The position numbers and the translations under genes were made by a program. Below are positions 15,343 to 24,285 of a DNA stretch of 54,527 bases, in pieces; within the stretch, counting starts at the first letter, position 1; every line of letters starts with the position of its first letter. The stretch comes from Patescibacteria group bacterium UBA6805 (lineage in GTDB: Bacteria > Patescibacteriota > Minisyncoccia > Minisyncoccales > Minisyncoccaceae). The stretch spans positions 1-54,527 of the forward strand of contig DKFD01000002.1 in the NCBI GenBank assembly GCA_002452735.1, written 5' to 3'. Below the pieces are notes generated by a model, which was not told the DNA's origin, searched no databases, and saw only the letters and a list, made by a program, of their open reading frames with translations.

Positions 15343-16951
15343 AAAAATCGTTTTAATCCTATCCGCAGCCTTAATTTTAATTTTAGCCGTTTTTTTGTGG
15401 CAGAGAATGTCTTTTTCCAAGGAGGTTTTGAAGCTGGAAATATTCGGTCCGGACAAAGCCGCTCTGGGGGAAGAGCTGGAATACATGGTCAAGTTCAAGA
15501 ACAACGGCTCAATCAGGATGGAGAACCCCGAGCTTTTCTTTGAGTTTCCCGAGGGCGCCATATTCGAGGGAGAGGGCAGAATAAAAAGAATGACTTCGGA
15601 CCAGTTGGGAGGAGACATTTATCCCGGGGAAGAAAGAACTTTTAAGTTTATTGGCCGCCTTTTGGGCAAAGAGAACGAAACCAAAACAATCAAAGCCGTA
15701 ATCAGCTTCCAGCCCAAGGATTTGAAGTCAAGAAACGAGGTATCCACCACCTTTACCACGATTCTTAACGAGATTCCCATTGATTTTTCCTTGGACATAC
15801 CTTCCAAGACAGGAGCGGGCAAAGCTTTCACTTTTAAGATAAACTATTCTTCCAGCGTCAATTATCCTCTCAAGGATTTGTCCTGTATTATCCAGTATCC
15901 GGATGATTTTGAGTTTCTTTATTCCCAGCCCAAGGCCTTGGAAGACAGTCAGTGGGACATACCGATTCTGAACGAATTGGGAGCGGGCAAGATAGAAATA
16001 TCCGGAATCTTGAACGGGGACCCCGGGGAGCAGGAAGTATTCAAGGCCAGAATAGGGGTTTGGCAGGCCGGCAACTTCATCCTTTTGAAAGAAGCCGTGA
16101 AAGGCGTGGAAATAGCTTCATCTTCTTTGTATTTGACCCAGAAGATAAACAATAACGAGGAATATGTCGCTTCTCCCGGAGACCAGCTTCATTACGAGGT
16201 GTTTTTCAGGAATTTGAGCGAAAATCCCATGACCAATCTGGTTATCATCGTCCGCTTGGAAGGAAACGGACTTGATTTGAATTCAATCAAAGCTCCTGAT
16301 GGAAAGTTCCAGATAGGAGACAATTCCATTATCTGGGAGCAGGTCTCAGATTTGTCTTTCCTGGAGCCGGGCAAAGAGGGAAGGGTTGAGTTTTGGGTTA
16401 ACGTTAAAGAGAAATGGACCATCAAGACTCTGGCGGAAAAGAACCCGGTTATCAAAAACAAGGTGACCGTTGGCGAGTCCCGTCAGGAATTCCTTACCAA
16501 AATCGGCACCAATCTTACGGCCGAACAAAAGCTTTACGCCGACGACAGGCATTTTGAAAACACGGGACCCTATCCTCTGGAAGCCGGACAAAAAACATAT
16601 TTCACCATCGAATGGACAGCCACCTCTTCTTACAGCGATGTGGGCTTGGCCGTAATGAACACCATCCTGCCCGAGAGCGTCGTTTTTGAGGGAAAGGTCT
16701 GGCCCGAAGGCGTGGAATTGGAATATAATAAAGATACGAGCGAGCTGGTTTGGGTCGCGGGAACAGTGGAAGCCGGAGCCGGAACTTTGAAGCAGGCCAA
16801 GTCCTGCGCTTTCCAGCTTTCGGTTGAGCCCCAGACCACGGAACAGGACATAATTATTTTAGGTTCGGCTCAGATTTCCGGAATCGATGAGTGGACGGGA
16901 GAAAAGTTGACCGCCAAAACAGAAATGGTCTACGGAGAAGTAAAGAAATAA
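15335..16951 (+). CDS. Membrane-anchored extracellular protein with DUF11/Ig-like repeats
   Basis: 538 residues. A single N-terminal membrane segment (about residues 4-22, 'IVLILSAALILILAVFLW') anchors a long extracytoplasmic region. That region shows repeated beta-sandwich units with DUF11/COG1361-like features: 'LGEELEYMVKFKNNGSIRMENPE', 'PGDQLHYEVFFRNLSENPM' and 'AGQKTYFTIEWTATSSYSD'. Such modules occur in S-layer and cell-surface proteins. The function is probably structural or adhesive. It is followed after 1 bp by a second anchored protein. Confidence 0.78.
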   Translation: MNKKIVLILSAALILILAVFLWQRMSFSKEVLKLEIFGPDKAALGEELEYMVKFKNNGSIRMENPELFFEFPEGAIFEGEGRIKRMTSDQLGGDIYPGEERTFKFIGRLLGKENETKTIKAVISFQPKDLKSRNEVSTTFTTILNEIPIDFSLDIPSKTGAGKAFTFKINYSSSVNYPLKDLSCIIQYPDDFEFLYSQPKALEDSQWDIPILNELGAGKIEISGILNGDPGEQEVFKARIGVWQAGNFILLKEAVKGVEIASSSLYLTQKINNNEEYVASPGDQLHYEVFFRNLSENPMTNLVIIVRLEGNGLDLNSIKAPDGKFQIGDNSIIWEQVSDLSFLEPGKEGRVEFWVNVKEKWTIKTLAEKNPVIKNKVTVGESRQEFLTKIGTNLTAEQKLYADDRHFENTGPYPLEAGQKTYFTIEWTATSSYSDVGLAVMNTILPESVVFEGKVWPEGVELEYNKDTSELVWVAGTVEAGAGTLKQAKSCAFQLSVEPQTTEQDIIILGSAQISGIDEWTGEKLTAKTEMVYGEVKK

Positions 16952-16952
16952 C

Positions 16953-17357
16953 ATGGATGTTTCGCGACAAAAACTTTTTAATTTCCTGATACTCGCTTTC
17001 GTCTTTCTTTTTTTCTTTTCCATCCCTTTGATAATTTTCAAGAACCTTCAAAAAACATTGCTTAATCTGGAAATCAGGGAGGACCTGGAAGAGCTGGGCA
17101 TGTGGGCCGAGTTTTATAAAGACAAGTACGGAACATACGAGGGGATGGAAAAAGAAATGGAAATAGACAGGTTGGCAAAAACGCTTGATTACCTTAATGC
17201 CGATTTTTTCCTCATTATTGAAAGCAGGGGGAGGAAATTCTGTGCCAAAGCCAAGATTTTTGACAAAGAAATCAAGAACTGGTGCGTTGACAGCACCAAG
17301 TATGCCGGTTCAATCATTAACAATTGTGATTATGAAAAAGGAATCAAATGTGAATAA
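16953..17357 (+). CDS. Membrane-anchored small secreted-domain protein, pilin-like
   Basis: 134 residues. N-terminal transmembrane helix (about 9-29, 'FNFLILAFVFLFFFSIPLII'), then a helix and a small globular part with four cysteines (FCAKAKI, NWCVDS, NNCDY, IKCE), possibly forming two disulfides. The 'CVDSTKYAGSI' segment resembles the C-terminal region of some type IV pilin-like proteins, but the +5 Glu of a classical prepilin is absent. The 3' end overlaps the likely GTG start of glyS. Confidence 0.7.
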   Translation: MDVSRQKLFNFLILAFVFLFFFSIPLIIFKNLQKTLLNLEIREDLEELGMWAEFYKDKYGTYEGMEKEMEIDRLAKTLDYLNADFFLIIESRGRKFCAKAKIFDKEIKNWCVDSTKYAGSIINNCDYEKGIKCE

Positions 17358-18687
17358 CGAAAGCATGGAGAAAATGGTTTCCTTCGCCAAAAGGAAGGGT
17401 TTTGTCTTTCCCTCATCCGACATCTACGGCGGAATCGGAGGTTTTTACGATTTCGGTCCTTTGGGCGTGGAAATGAAGAACAACATCAAGAAAAGCTGGT
17501 GGAAAAGAATGGTCCAGGGAAGGGACGACGTGGTCGGCTTGGACAGCGCCATTATCATGAATCCGACGATTTGGGAGGCCTCCCTCCATACCGAGAACTT
17601 CTCCGACCCTTTGGCCGAATGCCGGGAATGCCACAAAAGATTCAGGGCAGACCATCTGGAAGACCGGGAAAAATGTCCCGAGTGCAACGGAGAACTGATT
17701 CCTCCCCGCCAGTTCAATCTGATGCTCAAGACCTTTATCGGTCCAATTGAAGACGAGGCGAGCAAGGCGTATCTAAGGCCGGAAACCGCCCAGGGAATAT
17801 TCGTCAACTACAAGAACATTTTGGACACCCAGAGAGTAAAGCTTCCTTTCGGCATTGCCCAGATAGGCAAGGCCTTCCGCAACGAGATTACGCCCGGCAA
17901 TTTCATTTTCCGGACCAGGGAATTCGAACAGATGGAAATGGAGTATTTCGTCAAAAAAGGCGAAGATGAAAAAGCCTTCAATTACTGGGTTGAAGAAAGA
18001 ACGAAATGGTACATCGAGGACCTGGGCGTTAAAAAAGAAAACCTGAGAATAAGGAAACACGAGAAAGAAGAACTGGCCCATTACGCCAAAGGATGCGTTG
18101 ACGTTGAATACAATTTCCCGGGAATCGGCTGGTCGGAAATAGAGGGCATTGCCAGCCGGACGGATTTCGACTTGAAGCAACACGAGAAATTTTCCGGCCA
18201 GGACCTTTCGTATTACGACAACGAGACAAAGGAAAAATTCATTCCTTTCGTTATTGAACCCTCGGCCGGCGTGGAAAGGGTGATGCTGGCCCTGCTTTGC
18301 GACGCTTATGAGGAAATAGAGGGGGGAAGAACCCGGACCACGGAGAAAACAAAGGAAACGGAAATTCTTTTGAAGCTGGATAAAAGAATTTCCCCGTTCC
18401 AGATAGCGGTTTTGCCTTTAGTCAAGAACAAAAAAGAACTTGGAGAAAAGGCCGCCGAAGTTTATCAATTGTTAAAGCCGCACTTCGTCTGCCAGTATGA
18501 TGAAGTGGGAACAATAGGCAGAAGATACCGCAGGCAGGACGAATGCGGAACGCCTTTCGCCCTGACCATTGATTTCGACACCCTTAAAACAGAAGACGTT
18601 ACGGTCAGGGACCGTGACACCATGCAGCAGGAAAGAATCAAGATATCCGAAATCGTCGAATATTTTAATAATAAATTCAGCCACTAA
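17350..18687 (+). CDS. glyS: Glycyl-tRNA synthetase, single-chain alpha2 type
   Basis: 445 residues from GTG 17350, which has AAAGGA about 7 nt upstream; ATG 17365 is the alternative start. Class II motifs: 'GFYDFGPLGVEMKNN', 'RPETAQGIFVNY', motif 2 'GKAFRNEITPGNFIFRTREF' and motif 3 'IEPSAGVERVMLALL'. Zinc-like cysteines at 'CRECHKRF' and 'CPECNG'. The C-terminal anticodon-binding domain has 'APFQIAVLPL'-like sequence and 'GRRYRRQDECGTPF'. This is the eukaryal/archaeal-like dimer form rather than the bacterial alpha2beta2 enzyme. Confidence 0.95.
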   Translation: MNNESMEKMVSFAKRKGFVFPSSDIYGGIGGFYDFGPLGVEMKNNIKKSWWKRMVQGRDDVVGLDSAIIMNPTIWEASLHTENFSDPLAECRECHKRFRADHLEDREKCPECNGELIPPRQFNLMLKTFIGPIEDEASKAYLRPETAQGIFVNYKNILDTQRVKLPFGIAQIGKAFRNEITPGNFIFRTREFEQMEMEYFVKKGEDEKAFNYWVEERTKWYIEDLGVKKENLRIRKHEKEELAHYAKGCVDVEYNFPGIGWSEIEGIASRTDFDLKQHEKFSGQDLSYYDNETKEKFIPFVIEPSAGVERVMLALLCDAYEEIEGGRTRTTEKTKETEILLKLDKRISPFQIAVLPLVKNKKELGEKAAEVYQLLKPHFVCQYDEVGTIGRRYRRQDECGTPFALTIDFDTLKTEDVTVRDRDTMQQERIKISEIVEYFNNKFSH

Positions 18688-18691
18688 ATAT

Positions 18692-19714
18692 ATGGTTAAA
18701 GCTCCGTATACTTTAAAAATCATTCTGCCCGTAATCGGCTGGGGATTTTTGTGCAGCTTTTTTTCCTACACTCTTATCTTGACCGTGGGAACCTTGGGAA
18801 GCGCTGTGGTCTGGAATTTTTTCCTTGTGGGCACTCCTCTCTTTTTGTCTGTTTCGGCCCTGTTTTTCTTTTTGAGATACGGTTTGGGAATGTTTTACGG
18901 CAAAGAGGCCAAGATAATAAATCATAACATCGGCAACGACAGGAAATTGAATCCCGGTTTATCCAAAGAAGAAATCAAAGAAACGCTCAAGGCTCTGGTT
19001 AATTTCTGCCGCAATGTTTATCTTTTTTCCTTTGCCTCGGGACTGCTGGCCGTGGCTTTCGTGACGCTGGGAATATCCCTTAAGGGAGGGGAATGGCCGG
19101 CGATTCTGGTGGTTTTGATTTCGGGTCTGACCGGGTTGTTTTTCTTTGTTCCTTTTAGCTTGTTTTTCTCACAGCACGTCGTTTTCCCTCTGATTAAGGA
19201 AAGCCGGGAGCTTCTTTTCAAAAAAAGAGAGAGCGTTGAAGGCGTCGTTCTTTCAAGCATCAAGGCCAAATTCTTTTTCCTTTTTCTTTTCCCCTTTTTT
19301 GCGGTTCTGGTGGTAATGGTTTGCGTCTATCCCATTGATTACAAAACCATTGTTCTTGCTTTGATCGGTCTGGCCATGGCTTTGATTATAGGGAGAGTTC
19401 TTTACGTCTATGTTTACCGTTCTTTTTCGGAAATAGACAAGTTCGGCCGAGCCCTGGACAAGGACGAAAAAAGCGTTTTCGTGGTTGGGAGCCTGGACAA
19501 GGAATTCGTTGATTTGGGAAATAATTTCAGCAAGCTGTCGGAAGAACTGTATTTGCTTAAAAAGGATTCCGAAGAATCGAAAAAAGAACTGCAGAAAAGA
19601 GTGACGGAGTTGGAAAAGTTTTTCAACCTGACCGTAGAGAGAGAACTGAAAATGGTGGAGCTTAAAAAGAAATTAAAAGAATGTTTAAAAAAACAATCCT
19701 CAAAAACGGATTAA
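18692..19714 (+). CDS. Multipass membrane protein with HAMP-like and coiled-coil tail
   Basis: 340 residues from ATG 18692. Several hydrophobic helices (about residues 8-30, 40-65, 115-135, 140-170, 195-245). A HAMP-like segment follows the last helix ('RSFSEIDKFGRALDKDEKSV'), then a coiled coil ending 'ELEKFFNLTVERELKMVELKK'. That ending resembles the linker before PAS or histidine-kinase domains in sensor proteins, but the chain stops there. It looks like a sensor without its output domain, or a stand-alone membrane protein. The last 34 bp overlap the M16 peptidase gene. Confidence 0.7.
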   Translation: MVKAPYTLKIILPVIGWGFLCSFFSYTLILTVGTLGSAVVWNFFLVGTPLFLSVSALFFFLRYGLGMFYGKEAKIINHNIGNDRKLNPGLSKEEIKETLKALVNFCRNVYLFSFASGLLAVAFVTLGISLKGGEWPAILVVLISGLTGLFFFVPFSLFFSQHVVFPLIKESRELLFKKRESVEGVVLSSIKAKFFFLFLFPFFAVLVVMVCVYPIDYKTIVLALIGLAMALIIGRVLYVYVYRSFSEIDKFGRALDKDEKSVFVVGSLDKEFVDLGNNFSKLSEELYLLKKDSEESKKELQKRVTELEKFFNLTVERELKMVELKKKLKECLKKQSSKTD

Positions 19715-20946
19715 GGATAATCACTGTTCCGGAGAAGAACAGCAAAGCCGCCACGGTTTTAGTCATGGTCGGGGCCGGCTCCAAATACGAGACCAGGAAC
19801 CTTTCCGGACTTTCCCATTTTTTGGAGCACATGTTTTTCAAGGGAACAAAGAAGTTAAAGAGGCCCAGAGACGTGGCCGAGTTTTTGGACAAAATCGGAG
19901 GGGATTTCAATGCTTTCACCGGCGAGGAGTATACCGGCTATTACGCCAAAGTGAGCGCTGAACATCTTGATACGGCTTTAGTCTGGGTTTCAGATATCTT
20001 CCTCAATTCGCGCATTCCCTCAAAAGAGATTGAAAAAGAAAGAGGGGTGATTATTGAGGAGCTGAATATGTACAACGACAATCCCATGATGTACATCAGT
20101 CAGCTCTGGAAAGAAGTTCTTTTTGGAGACCAGCCGGCCGGATGGGATATTGGCGGAAGGAAAGAAACGGTTTCCAAGATAAAAAGGCAGGACATTCTCG
20201 ACTACGTTTCTTCCCAATATACTTCGGAGAACGTAGTGGTGTGTGCGGCCGGTAAAATCAACGAAAAGGAAATAATCGAAAAGATTGAAAATATTTTCAA
20301 CCAAATTAAAAAAGGAAAAGCCAAATCAAAAGCGAAGGTGAGGGACAGGGGGAAAGGACCCAGGGTTTTGATTCTTGAAAGAAAAACCGAACAGGTAAAC
20401 CTGGCTTTGGGAGTAAAGGCTTATGACATGTTTCATAAGGATAGATACGCCGCCAATCTTTTGGCAATAATTCTGGGAGGAATGATGAGTTCGAGATTGT
20501 TTGTAAAAGTGAGGGAGAAGCTGGGAGCGGCGTATTACGTCAAGACCATTAACGAATCGGACACTGACAGCGGCTGGCTCTGCACTTTTTCCGGCGTGGA
20601 CAATGCCAAGCTTTCCAAGGTGATTCAAACCATTATCAAAGAATACGGAAAAATGGCCGAAATTAAGGTAAATGAAAAAGAATTGAGAAAGGCCAGGGAC
20701 TATTTAAAAGGAAAGATGGTTTTGGGATTGGAATCTTCCGACGCCAAGGCTTCTTTTTTCGGAACACAGGAATTATTGAGAAAAGAAATCATGACTCCGG
20801 AGCAGATTTTCGCCAAGATTGACGAGGTAACGATAAGCAGTATCCAGAGAGTGGCTAAAAACTTATTTAAAAAAGAAAACCTCAACCTGGCCTTAATCGG
20901 GCCGTTCAAAGACGATAATCAATTTAAAAAATTATTAAAGTTATGA
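19681..20946 (+). CDS. M16 family zinc metallopeptidase
   Basis: 421 residues. The inverted zinc motif HFLEH at 46-50, followed downstream by 'GEEYTGYYAKVSAEHLDTAL' carrying the third ligand region, and the second-half signature 'ILGGMMSSRLFVKVREKLGAAYYV'. This is the single-chain M16B class (processing-peptidase-like). It probably degrades peptides, possibly signal or transit-like fragments. It overlaps the membrane-protein gene before it by 34 bp and the AI-2E transporter gene after it by 4 bp. Confidence 0.93.
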   Translation: MFKKTILKNGLRIITVPEKNSKAATVLVMVGAGSKYETRNLSGLSHFLEHMFFKGTKKLKRPRDVAEFLDKIGGDFNAFTGEEYTGYYAKVSAEHLDTALVWVSDIFLNSRIPSKEIEKERGVIIEELNMYNDNPMMYISQLWKEVLFGDQPAGWDIGGRKETVSKIKRQDILDYVSSQYTSENVVVCAAGKINEKEIIEKIENIFNQIKKGKAKSKAKVRDRGKGPRVLILERKTEQVNLALGVKAYDMFHKDRYAANLLAIILGGMMSSRLFVKVREKLGAAYYVKTINESDTDSGWLCTFSGVDNAKLSKVIQTIIKEYGKMAEIKVNEKELRKARDYLKGKMVLGLESSDAKASFFGTQELLRKEIMTPEQIFAKIDEVTISSIQRVAKNLFKKENLNLALIGPFKDDNQFKKLLKL

Positions 20947-21956
20947 AGCAAGAAATAGACAGAATAGACATTACCTGGTCGGCCATATTTAAATTCTTTT
21001 TCGTCCTGATTCTCCTTTATTTCATCTTTCTGGCCAGGGACGTTCTGGTCTGGACGCTCCTGGCCCTGATGATTTCTATTTTATTCAATCCCTTGATAGG
21101 TCTTCTGGAGAAGAGGAGGTTTCCCAGACCCGTGGCCGGATTCATGATTTACTTCGGCTTTCTTTTGATAATTTTCACTTTTGTCTATTTCCTGGCCCCG
21201 CCCATTCTCCTGGAAATCCAGAACTTCTACTCAAACTTCCACGGTTATCTGGAAATCCTGCCCCAGGTTCTGGCTGCCATAGGCTTTGAATTCGAAAACA
21301 TCGCTTCTTTCGCCTTGACCCTGAAAGATACCCTGATTCAGGTCTCTGCCAATATTTTCGGTTTGGTCTCTTCCCTTTTCGGAAGCATCTTTGCCGGCGT
21401 CACCATTTTTTCTCTGGCCTTATTCTTTTCCATTGAAAGAAGCGATATTCTGAAGATGCTTAAAATAGCGTCGCCCAAAAGCTTGGAAGAAGACATCCTC
21501 AAGATTTGGGAGAGAAGCCAGGAAAAGGTTTCCAATTGGTTCGGCAGCAGGGTTTTATGCTCAATCGGCGTTTCTCTTCTTACTTTCCTTGCCTGCTATT
21601 TCTTGAAAATCAAGTTTGCGGTTTCTTTGTCTCTGGTTGCCGGGGCCTTGAACATCGTGCCTTTCCTGGGGCCGATTATCGCTGGAATTATCTTGGCCGT
21701 AGTGGCTTTATTCGACTCCTGGGCCAAAGCCCTGTGGATTATCATTCTTTCCGTCGTCATCCAACAGATAGACAATAACATCTTTACGCCGCTTTTCACC
21801 AAGAAAATGATAGGCGTTCCCACTTTTCTCATCCTGCTTTCCATCCTTGTCGGAGGCAAGTTGCTGGGAATCGTGGGCGCGGTTCTGGCCATTCCCCTGG
21901 TCGGAATATTCTACGAAACAATCAAATCATACTTTTTATCCAGGAAAAATTCATGA
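20943..21956 (+). CDS. AI-2E family transporter (PerM/YdiK-like)
   Basis: 337 residues with about eight transmembrane helices. Family signatures: 'LLALMISILFNPLIGLLEKR', 'FPRPVAGFMIYFGFLLIIF' and the C-terminal 'VVIQQIDNNIFTPLFTKKMIG', 'VGAVLAIPLVGIFYETI'. The family includes putative quorum-signal exporters and ion antiporters; the substrate here is unknown. ATGA overlaps with both neighbours place it in one coupled run with the M16 peptidase gene and metG. Confidence 0.9.
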   Translation: MKQEIDRIDITWSAIFKFFFVLILLYFIFLARDVLVWTLLALMISILFNPLIGLLEKRRFPRPVAGFMIYFGFLLIIFTFVYFLAPPILLEIQNFYSNFHGYLEILPQVLAAIGFEFENIASFALTLKDTLIQVSANIFGLVSSLFGSIFAGVTIFSLALFFSIERSDILKMLKIASPKSLEEDILKIWERSQEKVSNWFGSRVLCSIGVSLLTFLACYFLKIKFAVSLSLVAGALNIVPFLGPIIAGIILAVVALFDSWAKALWIIILSVVIQQIDNNIFTPLFTKKMIGVPTFLILLSILVGGKLLGIVGAVLAIPLVGIFYETIKSYFLSRKNS

Positions 21957-23401
21957 AAACCGTTTTCATATCAACAGCCATTGATTACGTTAATGCTTCG
22001 CCTCATCTGGGACACGCCATGGAGAAAATACAGGCCGATGTCATTGCCAGATACCACCGCTCTTTGAGAGACGAGGTTTTCTTTTTGAGCGGAACCGACG
22101 AGAACAGCCTGAAGAACGTCCAGAGCGCGGATAAGGAAGGAATGCCGGTCAAGGAACTGGTGGACAAGTACTACGAGAAATTCCACGGCTTAAAACAAGC
22201 CCTTAACCTTTCTTACGACGATTTCATCAGGACAACCGAAGAAAGGCACATCAAAGGAGTGCAAAAGCTCTGGCAGCAGTGCGCCAAAGACATTTTCAAG
22301 AAGAAATACAAAGGCCTTTATTGCGTGGGTTGCGAAGAATTCTACAAAGAGCAGGAGCTGGAGAACGGCTTGTGCCCCGAGCACAAGAAGCCCCTGGAAT
22401 TGGTCGAGGAGGAGAATTACTTTTTCAAACTGGCCCAGTATCAGGATAAATTAAAGGAATTAATAACCAAAGAGACTATCAGAATCGTTCCCGAAACAAA
22501 GAAAAACGAAGTTTTAAGATTCATTGATTCCGGCCTGGAAGATTTCTGCATTTCCAGGTCAGCCGACAGGGCCAAGGGCTGGGGCATAGACGTTCCCAAC
22601 GACCCGAGTCAGAAAATCTGGGTCTGGTTCGACGCTTTGGCCAACTATATCACTGCCTTGGGATACGGCAGCGATGACGAGTCCGAGTTCAACCGCTTCT
22701 GGCAGAATAACGATAACAAGCTTCACGTCATCGGCAAAGGCATTACCAGGTTCCACGCCGTTTACTGGCCGGTCATGCTTTTGTCAGCCGATATTTCTTT
22801 GCCCCGTACCATTTTCATTCACGGCTACATCACTGCCAACGGACAAAAAATGTCCAAGAGCATCGGCAATGTGGTTGACCCTTTTGAGTTGGTGAACAAA
22901 TATGGAACCGACAGCGTCAGATATTTTCTTTTAAGGGAGGTTCCCGCCCTGGGGGACGGGGATTTCACTTACGAGAAGTTTGAGAAAAGATACAACGATG
23001 ATTTGGCTTCGGGTTTGGGCAATCTGTTTTCCAGGGTCGTGGCCATGGTTGAGAAGCAGGGAGAGCTGAAAATTCAACCCAATGAATTCACCCTGAAAGA
23101 AGTGGAAGAAACTCGGGGAAAGTACAGGGAAAAGATTGTTTGCTTCAACGAAGCATTGGCAATCGTTTGGGAATTGATTTCTTCCTGCGACAAATACATT
23201 GACAGGGAAAAGCCCTGGGAAATCAAGGACGAGGAAAAGAAAAAAGAAGTCTTTTCCAACCTTTTATTCTCTTTGAAAAACATTGCCGAAATGATTCATC
23301 CTTTTATGCCCGGAACCGCGGAAAAGATGAAAGAACAGCTGGGAGAAGAAAACGGAACTTTCGTGGTTAAAAAAAGACAAGCTTTATTTCCAAGATTATG
23401 A
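21953..23401 (+). CDS. metG: Methionyl-tRNA synthetase
   Basis: 482 residues, class I. 'DYVNASPHLGHAMEKIQADV' carries the HLGH form of HIGH, 'GQKMSKSIGNVVDPFELVNKY' the KMSKS loop. A single zinc-knuckle-like region is 'CVGCEEFYKEQELENGLCPE'. The C-terminal helical anticodon domain ends without the dimerisation EMAP-like extension. Charges both initiator and elongator tRNA-Met. The stop overlaps a pseudopilin-LamG gene by ATGA. Confidence 0.96.
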   Translation: MKTVFISTAIDYVNASPHLGHAMEKIQADVIARYHRSLRDEVFFLSGTDENSLKNVQSADKEGMPVKELVDKYYEKFHGLKQALNLSYDDFIRTTEERHIKGVQKLWQQCAKDIFKKKYKGLYCVGCEEFYKEQELENGLCPEHKKPLELVEEENYFFKLAQYQDKLKELITKETIRIVPETKKNEVLRFIDSGLEDFCISRSADRAKGWGIDVPNDPSQKIWVWFDALANYITALGYGSDDESEFNRFWQNNDNKLHVIGKGITRFHAVYWPVMLLSADISLPRTIFIHGYITANGQKMSKSIGNVVDPFELVNKYGTDSVRYFLLREVPALGDGDFTYEKFEKRYNDDLASGLGNLFSRVVAMVEKQGELKIQPNEFTLKEVEETRGKYREKIVCFNEALAIVWELISSCDKYIDREKPWEIKDEEKKKEVFSNLLFSLKNIAEMIHPFMPGTAEKMKEQLGEENGTFVVKKRQALFPRL

Positions 23402-24285
23402 GCAACAAATCTTTCACCTTAATCGAGATATTGGTAGTAATAGTGATAATCGGAATCCTTTCCGCTTTCATTATTGTTTCCATGGCCGGGGTTTCGGACA
23501 AAGCCAGGATTGCCAAGGGACAGGCTTTCTCCAATTCCTTAAAGAATTCTCTATTAATGAATTTGGTTTCCGAGTGGAAGCTTGACGGAAACGCCGACGA
23601 CAGCTGGTCTGGGGAAAATGGAACCTTGGTGGGCCCTCCTACATCGGTTGTAAGCTGCGTCCAGAACTCCTGCTATAGCTTTGATGGAAACGACTATGTC
23701 TGGATAGCCGATGACCCTGTCTTTAACTTCGGAACCAAGATGAGCGCATTTGTGTGGGTGAAGGGAGGGGCGCAAACCAGTACGGGGGTATTTGGCCAGT
23801 GGGATACGGGAATCAATCAGAGGGGGTGGTCGGTAGTTACTTACTCTGGTTCTCCCGCAACCAGAATGGTGGTTTGGCTGGATGACGATGGAACGTCTGG
23901 CGCCGGTCATTATGAATACTGGACATCTAATGCCTCTGTTCTTGACAACAAATGGCATTTATTCGGGTTTACGTGGAACAACGGAACGTTTTTAATGTAT
24001 GTCGACGGCCAATCAGCATCTTTTACGTCCGGCGGTAGCTTAACGTCCAGCTCTATCTGGAATTCAACAGCCAATTTAACCATCAGCTGTTTGTTGGCGA
24101 GCGGATCTCCCACGGCTTATTTTACCGGCCAGATAGACGAAGTCAGGCTATATAACGAACCCATTCCGACCTCTCAAGTCCGGCAAAACTACTATTCCGG
24201 TCTGAACAGGCTTTTGGCGAACAAAGAAATGGAAACAAAAGAGTTTTCTTTAAGGTTAACCGAACTAATCGGCCAAAATGATTGA
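23398..24285 (+). CDS. Pseudopilin-LamG fusion protein
   Basis: 295 residues. A class III prepilin signal, 'MSNKSFTLIEILVVIVIIGI', with Phe+1 and Glu+5, but Ser rather than Gly before the cleavage site. A hydrophobic helix follows, then 'VSDKARIAKGQAFSNSLKNS', shared with paralogs. From about residue 55 comes a LamG domain ('CYSFDGNDYVWIAD', 'MSAFVWVKGG', 'FLMYVDGQSASF', 'QIDEVRLYNEPIPTSQVRQ') and the shared tail 'YYSGLNRLLANKEMETKE'. Probably assembled into or secreted by a type IV pilus-like system, displaying a lectin-like domain. ATGA overlap with metG and 8-bp overlap with tatD indicate coupling to housekeeping genes. Confidence 0.9.
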   Translation: MSNKSFTLIEILVVIVIIGILSAFIIVSMAGVSDKARIAKGQAFSNSLKNSLLMNLVSEWKLDGNADDSWSGENGTLVGPPTSVVSCVQNSCYSFDGNDYVWIADDPVFNFGTKMSAFVWVKGGAQTSTGVFGQWDTGINQRGWSVVTYSGSPATRMVVWLDDDGTSGAGHYEYWTSNASVLDNKWHLFGFTWNNGTFLMYVDGQSASFTSGGSLTSSSIWNSTANLTISCLLASGSPTAYFTGQIDEVRLYNEPIPTSQVRQNYYSGLNRLLANKEMETKEFSLRLTELIGQND

